Source: Microbacteriaceae bacterium UBA4731 (GTDB taxonomy: Bacteria > Actinomycetota > Actinomycetes > Actinomycetales > Microbacteriaceae). Taken from it: a DNA stretch of 17,734 nucleotides. Of the stretch, positions 1 to 6,835 are shown one piece after another. The notes under the pieces were generated by a model. The model did not search any database and had not been told where the DNA came from. It was given only the letters and a program-made list of their open reading frames with translations. The stretch is from positions 1 to 17,734 of the forward strand of contig DHJB01000002.1 of NCBI GenBank assembly GCA_002404115.1. The letters are read 5' to 3'. The number at the start of each line of letters is the position of its first letter. Position 1 is the stretch's first letter. The position numbers and the translations under genes were made by a program.

Positions 1-336
1 ATGAACGTGCTGCTCGCCGAGGCGAACGTGCCCTACGAGTCGCTCAAGGAGATGGCGGAGGTCAATCCGGAGTTTTCCCACACGGATGTCGCCCTCGTCG
101 TCGGCGCGAACGACGTCGTGAACCCTGCGGCGAAGTCCTCGCCGGGCTCCCCCATCTACGGGATGCCGATTCTCGAGGTCGAGCAGGCCAGGCAGGTGGT
201 GTTCCTGAAGCGGTCGATGCGGCCCGGATTCGCCGGCATCGAGAACGAGCTGCTCTACGACCCGAAGACCACGCTGCTCTTCGGCGACGCAAAGGACTCG
301 CTGACCAAGGTCCTGAGCGCGGTCAACGCGCTCTAA
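1..336 (+). CDS. pntB: NAD(P) transhydrogenase subunit beta, C-terminal fragment (5' end outside window)
   Basis: This is the last 111 residues of PntB, the membrane subunit of the proton-translocating transhydrogenase. The enzyme uses the proton gradient to move hydride from NADH to NADP+. Only domain III, the cytoplasmic NADP(H)-binding domain, is present. Diagnostic blocks are MNVLLAEANVPYE at the start, VGANDVVNPAA at about residues 34-44, SPIYGMPILEVE at about 50-61, and the FLKRSMRPGFAG and LLFGDAK blocks near the end. The ATG at base 1 is an internal methionine of the conserved GRMPGHMNVLLAEA region, not a start; PntB is normally about 460-480 residues. The frame ends in TAA with no damage visible. 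The pntA subunits are expected upstream, outside the window. Family identity is clear from conserved sequence alone. Confidence 0.96.
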   Translation: MNVLLAEANVPYESLKEMAEVNPEFSHTDVALVVGANDVVNPAAKSSPGSPIYGMPILEVEQARQVVFLKRSMRPGFAGIENELLYDPKTTLLFGDAKDSLTKVLSAVNAL

Positions 337-390
337 TTCGACCAGCTCTCATGGCGGCTTCGGCACTGTGCGACCCTCGGCGCGCGCATA

Positions 391-460
391 ACTCCTGCGG
401 TTTCACGTGAAACCGCTCAAAATGGCCCTCATCCGGCCCGCCGAGCCAAACTGCAGGAGT
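391..460. repeat. 70-bp inverted-repeat element enclosing the parS-like site
   Basis: The 8-bp arms ACTCCTGC (391-398) and GCAGGAGT (453-460) are exact reverse complements, and the similarity extends a few bases outward with mismatches. The parS-like palindrome occupies the left half. The 337-567 gap holds no convincing gene. A second intergenic inverted repeat at 16190-16272 has a similar layout and shares the 8-mer CGCTCAAA in its spacer. This could be a dispersed intergenic element; nothing about its function can be read from one window. Confidence 0.45.
397..416. promoter_or_regulatory. parS-like ParB-binding palindrome
   Basis: A perfect 20-bp palindrome whose 14-bp core, GTTTCACGTGAAAC (400-413), is identical to the parS core known from Streptomyces and mycobacteria. 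Only the two outermost bases of the 16-bp consensus differ (G and C in place of T and A). It is intergenic, downstream of pntB and about 150 bp before the next gene. ParB bound here would take part in chromosome segregation. Chromosomal parS sites usually lie near oriC, but no origin gene is visible in this window. The palindrome is seen; the function is inferred from the consensus match. Confidence 0.72.
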
Positions 461-525
461 CAAGGGTGGCCCGGCGCCTGACCGTCGCGCCCGGGCCCGA
501 TCAGGATGCCGTGCCGCGCCCCACG

Positions 526-531
526 TAGACT
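526..531 (+). promoter_or_regulatory. Possible -10 element (TAGACT) for the membrane-protein operon
   Basis: TAGACT lies 36 nt upstream of the GTG start at 568. The same hexamer is placed immediately before the pat gene at 5713. No good -35 hexamer is seen at the proper distance. An AGAGG Shine-Dalgarno-like stretch precedes the GTG. Weak evidence, given as a candidate only. Confidence 0.33.
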
Positions 532-567
532 GGAGCCGTCTCAACCGGCAATGAAAGAGGTCCCCGC

Positions 568-1167
568 GTGGCGAACGCCCAGGCAGCATCCGCCACCGGC
601 CAACGGTACTGGACCGTGCCGATCTTCCGGGCCGTGATCGCCCTCGTTCCGGCCGTCGTCATCACCTTCAACGCGAACCACTCCGCGGAGTTCGGCCTCG
701 TCGCCTTCGGCAGTTTCGCGTTGCTCAGCGGCCTGGTGCTCGTCGTCCTCGGCCCACGCGGCCTGGAAGACCGGCGCGACCGCACGCTCTTCACCGTCCA
801 GGGCGTCGTCGGTGTCGTCGCCGGAGCGCTGGCCCTGACCCTGCACGCCGGCGGCCTGGGCTTCTTCCTGTACCTGGTCAGCGTATGGGGCGCGGTGACC
901 GGCTTCCTCGAGCTGTACAGCGGCCTGCGGGTGCGCGGGCGTTCGGCATCCGCCAAAGACTGGATGCTCGTCGGCGCTTTCACCGCCGTGCTCGCCCTCG
1001 CCTTCCTGCTCCTGCCGCCGCACGCCGTCGTCTCCGTCGGCCTGCTCGGTGCCTACCTCGTCATGCTCGGCGTGTACCTTGTCATAGCCGGGCTCTCCCT
1101 CAAATGGTCTGCGGCGCCGGATGCGCGCTCCGCTGCCCCCGCCGTCAACGATTCGGACACCCTGTGA
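568..1167 (+). CDS. Multi-pass membrane protein of unknown function (HdeD/DUF308-like architecture)
   Basis: A 199-residue protein dominated by hydrophobic helices at roughly 16-34, 43-62, 74-92, 96-119, 132-150 and 152-178, so six membrane segments are expected. The N-terminus (MANAQAASATGQRYW) is short and polar, and the C-terminal 20 residues are polar and rich in Ala, Ser and Asp. Three helix pairs with short loops, one of them RGLEDRRDRT, recall HdeD/DUF308-type short-repeat membrane proteins, but no diagnostic motif allows a firm family call. The start is GTG at 568, preceded by AGAGG (555-559). Its stop overlaps the start of the next gene by 4 nt (GTGA), so the two are almost certainly co-translated. 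No substrate or function can be given. Confidence 0.82.
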   Translation: MANAQAASATGQRYWTVPIFRAVIALVPAVVITFNANHSAEFGLVAFGSFALLSGLVLVVLGPRGLEDRRDRTLFTVQGVVGVVAGALALTLHAGGLGFFLYLVSVWGAVTGFLELYSGLRVRGRSASAKDWMLVGAFTAVLALAFLLLPPHAVVSVGLLGAYLVMLGVYLVIAGLSLKWSAAPDARSAAPAVNDSDTL

Positions 1168-1418
1168 CCCAGAACACCCCGCACCAGCCCAGCCGATCGG
1201 ACCGGCTGAAGCCTGTCGAACTCGTCGGCCTCTCCGGCGGGATGGCCCTGTTCGTCGGACTCGTCATCCTGCTCAGCACCCGGGAAATCATGCTGTCCGT
1301 GATCGCCCTCGGCATCACGTTCATCGTGGCGCTCATCACCATCGCGATGTTCTCGCTCAACCTGAAGCCCGATGCGGCCGAGAAGAACGACCTCGACGAA
1401 CAGAACCACGGCCACTGA
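1164..1418 (+). CDS. Small two-TM membrane protein, hypothetical
   Basis: An 84-residue protein beginning at a GTG that overlaps the stop of the upstream gene as GTGA, the usual sign of translational coupling. It has a hydrophilic N-terminus (MTQNTPHQPSRSDRLKP), two hydrophobic helices at about 21-38 and 42-63, and an acidic C-terminal tail (KPDAAEKNDLDEQNHGH). I do not recognise the family. Being coupled to the six-TM protein, it may be a small accessory subunit of the same membrane complex, but that is inference. The gene ends just before a hairpin shared with the convergent purB gene. Confidence 0.75.
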   Translation: MTQNTPHQPSRSDRLKPVELVGLSGGMALFVGLVILLSTREIMLSVIALGITFIVALITIAMFSLNLKPDAAEKNDLDEQNHGH

Positions 1419-1437
1419 CCCGCCGCGCGGGGAGCAC

Positions 1438-1472
1438 GCCGCTTCGCGGGAGGCGCGCCCCCGCGTAGCGGC
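1438..1472. terminator. Hairpin between convergent genes, probable bidirectional terminator
   Basis: GCCGCT-T-CGCGGG pairs with CCCGCG-T-AGCGGC: two perfect 6-bp stems separated by a single T/T mismatch, with a 9-nt loop (1451-1459). It sits in the 81-bp gap between the 3' ends of the small membrane-protein gene (+) and purB (-). There is no clear T-tract on either side, which is common for actinobacterial terminators. The structure is seen; the terminator role is inferred from its position. Confidence 0.5.
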
Positions 1473-1499
1473 GCACGTCCCGCGCGAGGCGGTGAGGCG

Positions 1500-2882
1500 T
1501 TAGCGCAGGTAGTCGACCAGCGAATCCGCCAGGCCCACGTAGGTGCCCGGCGTCAGCTCGAGCAGCCGCTGCTTCGCTGCATCCCCGATTTCCAGCCCGG
1601 AGACGAACTCGATGAGGTCGTCGCGGTTGATGCGCTTGCCGCGGGTGAGCTCCTTGAGCAGCGCGTAGGGGTCCTCGATCGAGGAGCGCCCGGCGCTCAC
1701 CTCGGCCCGGATCACGGTCTGGATCGCCTCGCCGAGGATCTCCCAGTTCGAATCGAGGTCTGCCGCGAGCAGCGTGCGGTCGATGTCGATCTCGCCGAGC
1801 CCGCGCACGATGTTGTCGAGGGCGAGCAGCGAGTGGCCGAAGCCCACGCCGATGTTGCGCTGGGTGGTCGAGTCGGTCAGGTCGCGCTGCAGCCGTGAGG
1901 TGACCAGCGTCGCCGCGAGCGAGTCGAGGATGGCGCTGGAGAGCTCGAGGTTGGCCTCCGCGTTCTCGAACCTGATCGGGTTGATCTTGTGCGGCATCGT
2001 CGACGAGCCGGTGGCCCCGACCTGCGGGATCTGGCGGAAGTACCCGATCGAAATGTAGCTCCACACGTCGGTGGCGAGGTTGTGCAGCACCCGGTTGGCG
2101 TGCGAAACCTTTGAGTACAGCTCCGCCTGCCAGTCGTGCGATTCGATCTGGGTGGTCAGCGGGTTCCAGGTGAGCCCGAGGCCCTCGACGAACTCGCGCG
2201 ACACGGCCGGCCAGTCGACGGATGGGTCGGCCGACACGTGGGCAGCGAACGTGCCCGTCGCGCCGCTGAACTTGCCGAGGTACTCGTTTGCTTCGACCTG
2301 CTTCAGGATCCGCTCCAGGCGGTAGACGAAGACGGCGATTTCCTTGCCCATGGTGGTCGGCGTGGCCGGCTGTCCGTGCGTGCGCGCCAGGATCGCATCC
2401 GCCCGGTACTCCTCGGCCCTGGCCCGCAGGGCGTCGATGACGGCGCGGAACTTGGGCAGCCACACCTCGCGCACGGCCTGGCTCACGGTCAGCGCGTAGG
2501 ACAGGTTGTTGATGTCCTCGCTCGTGGCCGCAAAGTGTGTGAGTTCGCTGATGTGGTCGAGGCCGAGCGCCGACAGGCGGCGGCGAACGAGGTACTCGAC
2601 GGCCTTGACGTCGTGCCGTGTGGTGGCTTCGAGGGTCGCGAGTTCGTCGATTTCGGCCTGGCCGAAGCCGGTCACGAGGTGCCGGAGCGCCGCCTTCTGC
2701 TCGGCGTCCAGGGGTGAGGAACCGAACAGCCTGCGGTCGGTCAGAACGATGAGCCATTCCACCTCGACCTGCACGCGTGCGCGGTTGAGCCCGGCCTCTG
2801 AGAGGTACTCACCCAGTTCGGTGACGGCGGCGCGGTAGCGGCCGTCGAGCGGGCTGAGGGCCTGTGGGGGTAGTGGACTCAT
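1500..2882 (-). CDS. purB: Adenylosuccinate lyase
   Basis: A 460-residue enzyme of the fumarase/aspartase superfamily. It catalyses two fumarate-releasing steps in purine synthesis: SAICAR to AICAR and adenylosuccinate to AMP. The length matches the E. coli-type PurB (about 456). Visible motifs are SPLDGRY at 10-16, TRHDVKAVEY at 88-97, TSEDINN at 120-126, the RTHGQPATPTTMGKE block at 167-181 with the likely general-acid His169, and the superfamily signature SSTMPHKINP at 293-302 with catalytic Ser294. Its ATG overlaps the stop of the phosphatase gene by 4 nt, so the two form an operon on the minus strand. Only a weak AGGGA precedes the start, consistent with coupled translation. No abnormality seen. 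Confidence 0.97.
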   Translation of the reverse strand: MSPLPPQALSPLDGRYRAAVTELGEYLSEAGLNRARVQVEVEWLIVLTDRRLFGSSPLDAEQKAALRHLVTGFGQAEIDELATLEATTRHDVKAVEYLVRRRLSALGLDHISELTHFAATSEDINNLSYALTVSQAVREVWLPKFRAVIDALRARAEEYRADAILARTHGQPATPTTMGKEIAVFVYRLERILKQVEANEYLGKFSGATGTFAAHVSADPSVDWPAVSREFVEGLGLTWNPLTTQIESHDWQAELYSKVSHANRVLHNLATDVWSYISIGYFRQIPQVGATGSSTMPHKINPIRFENAEANLELSSAILDSLAATLVTSRLQRDLTDSTTQRNIGVGFGHSLLALDNIVRGLGEIDIDRTLLAADLDSNWEILGEAIQTVIRAEVSAGRSSIEDPYALLKELTRGKRINRDDLIEFVSGLEIGDAAKQRLLELTPGTYVGLADSLVDYLR

Positions 2883-3424
2883 CGGGTTCCCTGTCTGATT
2901 GCGGGCGCGAGCTGCTTGAAGAGCGCCTGGTTTGCTCTCTCAATCATGCCCAAAACCGAGTCAAATAGCGCATCGTCGGAATAGTACGGGTCAGGGACGT
3001 CGCGGAGGGGGGCCTGTTCGGTGTCGAAGCTGAGCAGCAGGTGCACCTTGTTGCGGTCGTGTTCGGTGGCGGCCCAGTTGCGCAGGATGCGTTCCTGCGA
3101 GCGGTCGAGCACCACCACGAGGTCGAGGTCGGCGAACCAGGCCGGGTCGAACTGGCGGGCGCGATGGTGGCTGCCGTCGTAGCCGGCCTTGGCCAGGGCG
3201 GTGATCGTGCGGCGGTCCGCCTGCTCACCCACATGCCAGTCGCCGGTGCCTGCAGAGCTCGTCGTGATCAGCCGACTCAGCCCGGAGCGGGTGACGAGGT
3301 CGCGCAGCATGACCTCCGCCATCGGAGAGCGGCAGATGTTGCCGGTGCAGACGAAGATAATCCGGAACGGCATCGACTCATCGGGTGTGAGCGCGGCAAA
3401 TCTCATCCCTCCATTGTGGATCAC
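2879..3424 (-). CDS. Low-molecular-weight protein-tyrosine phosphatase
   Basis: LMW-PTP family, cytosolic, acting on phosphotyrosine in proteins such as capsule or cell-envelope kinases. The catalytic P-loop CTGNICRS (Cys26 to Ser33 from the start chosen here) and the general-acid motif VPDPYY (Asp145) are intact, and SSAGTGDWH with the usual C-terminal layout follows. Three in-frame starts are possible. GTG at 3424 (181 aa) is preceded by GGAGGAG at a good distance and is chosen here. ATG at 3406 (175 aa) has GGAGGG touching the start codon. ATG at 3373 (164 aa, MPFRIIFVC) is closest to the usual family length but has no ribosome-binding site. The 3' end overlaps purB by 4 nt. Family certainty is high; start certainty is moderate. 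Confidence 0.92.
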   Translation of the reverse strand: MIHNGGMRFAALTPDESMPFRIIFVCTGNICRSPMAEVMLRDLVTRSGLSRLITTSSAGTGDWHVGEQADRRTITALAKAGYDGSHHRARQFDPAWFADLDLVVVLDRSQERILRNWAATEHDRNKVHLLLSFDTEQAPLRDVPDPYYSDDALFDSVLGMIERANQALFKQLAPAIRQGTR

Positions 3425-3430
3425 ATTCCC

Positions 3431-3437
3431 CTCCTCC
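3431..3437 (-). promoter_or_regulatory. Shine-Dalgarno GGAGGAG deciding the phosphatase start
   Basis: On the minus strand GGAGGAG lies 6 nt before the GTG at 3424. It is the strongest ribosome-binding site near the three candidate starts of the phosphatase gene and argues for the longest form. Confidence 0.5.
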
Positions 3438-3536
3438 ACACCAACCCATTTCTTGTCAGATGGCACGAATACCCTGCTACCGCGGCATCGACGAGCGTAG
3501 CGCGTGTCACACTCTGCGCAACCGGAAGGAGGCATT

Positions 3537-3824
3537 GTGGAGACCCTGGCTGCCGGCATCCTCGATGGCTCGGCGCAGGCCAAACGGCTCGGGGCGCTGC
3601 GCGAGGAGCGGACGCTGCTCGTCGCGCTGCGCGACGACGTGGAACTCGCCGTGAGGTCCGTGGCGGCGGCCGACCTCAATGCTTCGTGGTGCTCCGCGGC
3701 CCAGCGGGGGTACGCCGAGCAGCTCGCCGAGCTGCAGGGCGACCTCGGCCGGGCGTCGCGCCAGCTCGACGAGGCCCTCGCCGCCGTGCAGGCGTGTATT
3801 TCGAGGCTCACGGCAGCCGGATGA
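3537..3824 (+). CDS. Small helical protein, WXG100-like, partner of the downstream hydrolase
   Basis: A 95-residue, almost entirely helical protein without signal peptide or membrane segment. Residues 12-46 and 52-92 look like two long helices joined around NASWCSAAQ (Trp51), the layout of WXG100/ESAT-6-type helical hairpins. Trp-Cys-Ser stands where Trp-x-Gly is usual. Heptad-like spacing of Leu and Ala in the second half (LAELQGDLGRASRQLDEAL) supports coiled packing. The GTG start at 3537 has a strong AAGGAGG (3526-3532) four nt upstream. The stop overlaps the start of the next gene (ATGA). I infer that it forms a dimer with the helical N-terminus of that neighbour. An unrelated small helical protein remains possible; no database match was available. 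Confidence 0.72.
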   Translation: METLAAGILDGSAQAKRLGALREERTLLVALRDDVELAVRSVAAADLNASWCSAAQRGYAEQLAELQGDLGRASRQLDEALAAVQACISRLTAAG

Positions 3825-5293
3825 CCGGCCTGGGCGGCCCGGATGGCGGCGGCTTGATCGTATCGGGCGGCGGGACCACCATGGTCGCCACGGATGCGCT
3901 GCTGGCGCAGGCGGCGCTCGTGCGGCTCCTGCACGCCGAAGCCGAGGGCTGGCAGGCGCGCTTGGCGCGCATCCGCTCCCTGGATGGGGTGCCGGCGCCG
4001 TCGTGGACGCCGGCCGACCCCGGCTTGGGAGTCTTCGCGGCCGAACGCGCGATCGACGCGGTCGAGGTGCGCAGCCGCGAGCTGGCCGACGCGCTGGTCG
4101 CCGCCGCCGAGGGGTACGGGGAGGCCGAACGGAACGCCGAGATGTTCGCCCGGCTTTCCGGCGCCTGGCTCGGGTACACGCTCGGCCGGCTCTGGCCGGT
4201 CATCCTTGCGGCGGCCGGCCCGGCCCTCACCGGCGCCGCCGCGGCCTGGCTGCTCGGCAGCCTGACCGGCACCGGGCCGGACACGCCGCCCGCCGACGTC
4301 GCCGGCTGGCTGCACGACAACCCTCGAGCTCTGACCAATCCGGCCGTCGTGGCCGCCGTGCGGGTGATCGTCTCCTCGATGGACGACACGGCTGCCGGCG
4401 TCGTCGGCCTGCCGCTGCCGCTCTCGCTGGCCCTCGGTGACGACGGGGCCGGCCTCCTCGGGGTGATCAGTTCAGCGGCGGGGGCGCTCGCCCTGGCCCG
4501 CCCGCTCGGGCTGCTGCGGGAGACCCCGGTCACGGTTGCCCAGGTCGGCGCGGCGCGAGCCCAGACGCCGCCCGCGGGGCTCGAGGACCTCGCCGCGAGG
4601 GTCCCCGCCGCGTCGCAGCAGGGTCCCCAGGTGCGGATCGAACGCTATGGCGACGCGCGCAACCGAGCCTGGGTGGTCTACATCGGCGGCACTGTCGACT
4701 GGAATCCGACCGCCAGGGCGGAGCCGTGGGATGTCACCTCGAACGTGGCCGCCGTCGCCGACCGTCGCGCCGGCTCGTTCCGGGCGGTGCTGCGGTCCAT
4801 GCGCGAGGCCGGGGTGCGGCCGGGCGACCCGGTGATCCAGGTGGGGCATTCGCAGGGCGGGCTGATCGCGGCGCAGGTGGCGGCATCCGGGGCATTCAAC
4901 ACCGTGGCGGTCGCCACGTTCGGTGCGCCGTCCGCCCAGGTGCCCGTTGTGGCCGGCGTGCCCACCCTCAGTGTGGAGCACGCCGACGACCTCGTGCCGG
5001 CACTCGCCGGCTCGCCAGCCGGTGTCGACGCGCGCCTGGTCGTGCGCCGCGAGGTGTACGCGGGCGCCGACGTGCCGGCAAGCCAGGCGCTCCCGGCGCA
5101 CAGCCTCACGAATTACCGGGAGACCGCCCGCCTCATCGACGCGTCACCGGAGCCGCGCCTGCGGGACTTCCGCGCCCGCCTCGAGTCCGTCGTCGGCACG
5201 CTCCCCGGCGAGTCGACCTCGTGGCGCGCCACCCGCATCCCGGCTAGCGTCGTGGGGTGGCGGGCCGTACCAGGACGCCGAGCAGCCAGCTGA
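3821..5293 (+). CDS. Alpha/beta-hydrolase (lipase-like) with helical N-terminus and membrane segment, possible type VII-like substrate
   Basis: A 490-residue multi-part protein. Residues 22-52 and 72-110 are predicted helices ending in YGEAE (99-103), which fits the YxxxD/E secretion motif of ESX-type substrates. Residues about 124-148 (WPVILAAAGPALTGAAAAWLL) are strongly hydrophobic. From about 270 an alpha/beta-hydrolase fold follows: AWVVYIGGTVDW at 283-294, the nucleophile elbow GHSQGG with Ser344, an acid in HADDLVPAL (Asp389 or Asp390), and His427 in LPAHSLTNY. The triad order and spacing resemble class-3-type lipases. The ATG at 3821 overlaps the upstream stop as ATGA. An in-frame open stretch upstream of 3821 is covered by the small partner gene and is not taken as coding. 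The last 50 bp overlap the convergent gene's 3' end. Natural substrate unknown; esterase or lipase activity is inference. Confidence 0.83.
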   Translation: MTGLGGPDGGGLIVSGGGTTMVATDALLAQAALVRLLHAEAEGWQARLARIRSLDGVPAPSWTPADPGLGVFAAERAIDAVEVRSRELADALVAAAEGYGEAERNAEMFARLSGAWLGYTLGRLWPVILAAAGPALTGAAAAWLLGSLTGTGPDTPPADVAGWLHDNPRALTNPAVVAAVRVIVSSMDDTAAGVVGLPLPLSLALGDDGAGLLGVISSAAGALALARPLGLLRETPVTVAQVGAARAQTPPAGLEDLAARVPAASQQGPQVRIERYGDARNRAWVVYIGGTVDWNPTARAEPWDVTSNVAAVADRRAGSFRAVLRSMREAGVRPGDPVIQVGHSQGGLIAAQVAASGAFNTVAVATFGAPSAQVPVVAGVPTLSVEHADDLVPALAGSPAGVDARLVVRREVYAGADVPASQALPAHSLTNYRETARLIDASPEPRLRDFRARLESVVGTLPGESTSWRATRIPASVVGWRAVPGRRAAS

Positions 5294-5636
5294 TGATGCC
5301 GAGCACGAGCGCGCCGAGCACGCCCCACCAGAACCCGTCGACGACGAGACCGAAGCCGAGGAGGCTGGAGATCCACCCAACGAGCATGAGCAGCAGCCCG
5401 TTCACGATGAGCGCGAGCAGGCCGAGGGTGAGAATGTAGAGCGGCAGCGCCACGAACCGCACCACGCCGCCGACGAACGTGTTCACCAACCCGAAGATGA
5501 GCGCGACGAGCAGGTAGGTGAGCACGACGGCCCCGGTGTCCTGCGCGTACGGCAGGACATGCACGCCGGAAACAATCAACGTCGTGAACCACAGGGCGAC
5601 CGCATTGACAATCAGTTTGATCAGGAATCTGGCCAT
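5244..5636 (-). CDS. Phage holin family 4-TM membrane protein (YvlD-like, PF04020 type)
   Basis: A 130-residue integral membrane protein with hydrophobic helices at about 4-24, 36-56, 61-89 and 101-122. The central stretch NTFVGGVVRFVALPLY followed by ILTLGLLALIVNG fits the mycobacterial 4-TMS / YvlD holin-like family: conserved Pro between helices, then LTLG and a late Asn. The family is common in actinobacterial chromosomes and is generally not part of a prophage; no phage genes are near. The start chosen is ATG at 5636 (MARFLIKLI). A further 17 in-frame residues back to 5687 look polar and unconserved. The C-terminus ends in Arg-rich RPATPRR. Its 3' end runs 50 bp into the convergent hydrolase gene. 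Role unknown; an envelope-stress or membrane-organisation role is speculation. Confidence 0.87.
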   Translation of the reverse strand: MARFLIKLIVNAVALWFTTLIVSGVHVLPYAQDTGAVVLTYLLVALIFGLVNTFVGGVVRFVALPLYILTLGLLALIVNGLLLMLVGWISSLLGFGLVVDGFWWGVLGALVLGIISWLLGVLVRPATPRR

Positions 5637-5712
5637 GCGACCACTATTGCACCGGATGCCGTCGGTCGCCGGGAGATTGGCGCGCATTCTGCGATGCGAA
5701 TATGTCCCGGCG

Positions 5713-5718
5713 TAGACT
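5713..5718 (+). promoter_or_regulatory. Predicted -10 (TAGACT) giving a leaderless pat transcript
   Basis: TAGACT is followed by exactly 6 nt and then the GTG start at 5725. Transcription would therefore begin at the start codon itself. The same geometry is seen before the E1-alpha gene (TAGGTT, GTG at 6836) and znuA (TAACGT, GTG at 12328). There is no Shine-Dalgarno before this GTG, which supports a leaderless mRNA. No strong -35 is seen. Confidence 0.45.
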
Positions 5719-5724
5719 CGCGGA

Positions 5725-6831
5725 GTGAGCCCCTCTGACCTGCCATCAGTCCGTCTGCGCCCCGAGATCGTCGCCCTGCCGGCCTACCGCCAGGGCAGAC
5801 CGGCCGAGGCCTCCGCGTTCAAACTCTCCAGCAACGAGAACCCGTTCGACCCGCTGCCCGGGGTCGTCCAGGCTGCGAACGCCGTTGATGCGTTCAACCG
5901 GTACCCGGATGCCTCCGCCCTCCCGCTTCGGGAGAGGCTCGCCGCCCGGTTCGGGGTGACCGCCGATGAGGTGCACGTCGGCGCCGGATCCGTCGCCCTG
6001 CTCGCCCAGCTCATCCTCGCCGCGGCGGGCCCCGGCGACGAGGTTCTCTACGCCTGGCGCTCCTTCGAGGCCTACCCCGGCCTGGTCACCGTCGCGGGCG
6101 CCACCAGCGTGCCGGTGCCCAACCGCCCCGACCACGGCCACGACCTGCCGGAGATGGCCGCGGCCATCACCGACCGCACCCGCGCCATCATCGTCTGCAG
6201 CCCGAACAACCCGACCGGCACGATCGTCACGGCCGAGGAGTTCAACGCGTTCATGGCGGTCGTCCCGCGCGACCTGCTGGTCATACTCGACGAGGCATAT
6301 GCCGAATTCGTCACGGACCCCGACGCGGTCAACGGGCCGGAGCTGCTGTCGCGCTACCCGAACCTCGTGGTGCTGCGCACCTTTTCCAAGGCGTACGGCC
6401 TGGCCGGCCTCCGCGTCGGCTACGCGATCGGACCTGTCCGAATCCTCGACGCGGCCCGCTCCACCGCCATCCCGCTCTCCGTCACCGGACCGGCCAGCGC
6501 CGCCGCGATCGCCTCCCTCGACGCCGAACGTGAGCTGCTGCAGCGCGTGCGCGTGATCGCCGACCGCCGTGATGCGGCCTGGCAGGCGCTCACCGAGCAG
6601 GGCTGGGACATCCCGAAGCCGCAGGGCAACTTCCTCTGGCTACCCACCGGCGAAGCGACGGCGGAGGTCGCCGACCGGCTGCTGGCTGCCGGACTGGTCG
6701 TGCGCCCGTTCCACCCGGAGGGCATCCGGATCTCCATCGGCGAGGCAGAAGCTGTGGAGAAACTCCTACGGATCTCCGCGGAGATTGTGCGGGATCTACC
6801 GGTCGGCGCCCCGGCGCGGCGGATAGGTTAG
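5725..6831 (+). CDS. pat: Aromatic amino acid / histidinol-phosphate-type aminotransferase (Pat-like)
   Basis: A 368-residue fold-type I PLP aminotransferase of the HisC family. The PLP lysine is Lys222 in [15 protein letters not shown]. Other cofactor contacts are visible: Asn162 in CSPNNPTGT, Asp189 and Tyr192 in LDEAYAEF, and the SSNENPF segment at 35-41. Features recalled from the mycobacterial phenylalanine aminotransferase Pat rather than from biosynthetic HisC are RLRPE at the N-terminus, [11 protein letters not shown] at 87-97 and AWRSFEAYP at 110-118. It probably moves amino groups between 2-oxoglutarate and aromatic amino acids. Placement directly before a 2-oxoacid dehydrogenase operon, with no other his gene nearby, favours a role in amino-acid metabolism over histidine biosynthesis. 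HisC activity cannot be excluded. Confidence 0.88.
   Translation: MSPSDLPSVRLRPEIVALPAYRQGRPAEASAFKLSSNENPFDPLPGVVQAANAVDAFNRYPDASALPLRERLAARFGVTADEVHVGAGSVALLAQLILAAAGPGDEVLYAWRSFEAYPGLVTVAGATSVPVPNRPDHGHDLPEMAAAITDRTRAIIVCSPNNPTGTIVTAEEFNAFMAVVPRDLLVILDEAYAEFVTDPDAVNGPELLSRYPNLVVLRTFSKAYGLAGLRVGYAIGPVRILDAARSTAIPLSVTGPASAAAIASLDAERELLQRVRVIADRRDAAWQALTEQGWDIPKPQGNFLWLPTGEATAEVADRLLAAGLVVRPFHPEGIRISIGEAEAVEKLLRISAEIVRDLPVGAPARRIG
6824..6829 (+). promoter_or_regulatory. Possible -10 (TAGGTT) giving a leaderless E1-alpha transcript
   Basis: TAGGTT overlaps the last codons of pat and ends 6 nt before the GTG at 6836. This is the same spacing as at pat and znuA. No Shine-Dalgarno precedes the GTG. 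The short 4-nt gap to pat would also allow read-through, so this would be an internal operon promoter at most. No convincing -35. Confidence 0.33.
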
Positions 6832-6835
6832 AACG

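Noticed and set aside
337..567. Small gene or tRNA in the gap after pntB
   Set aside because: Available frames are shadows with no start signals, and no cloverleaf could be drawn. The gap is explained by the parS-like element and a promoter.
3041..3820. In-frame open extension upstream of the hydrolase gene
   Set aside because: It runs antisense through the phosphatase gene and over the small WXG-like gene. The ATGA overlap at 3821 gives a natural start.
3425..4315. Long minus-strand extension upstream of the phosphatase
   Set aside because: It lies opposite the WXG-like and hydrolase genes, has low-complexity Arg/Ala composition and precedes a good ribosome-binding site at 3431-3437.
5244..5636. 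Prophage remnant suggested by the holin-family name
   Set aside because: No other phage gene is nearby, and the YvlD/PF04020 family is an ordinary chromosomal membrane protein in actinobacteria.
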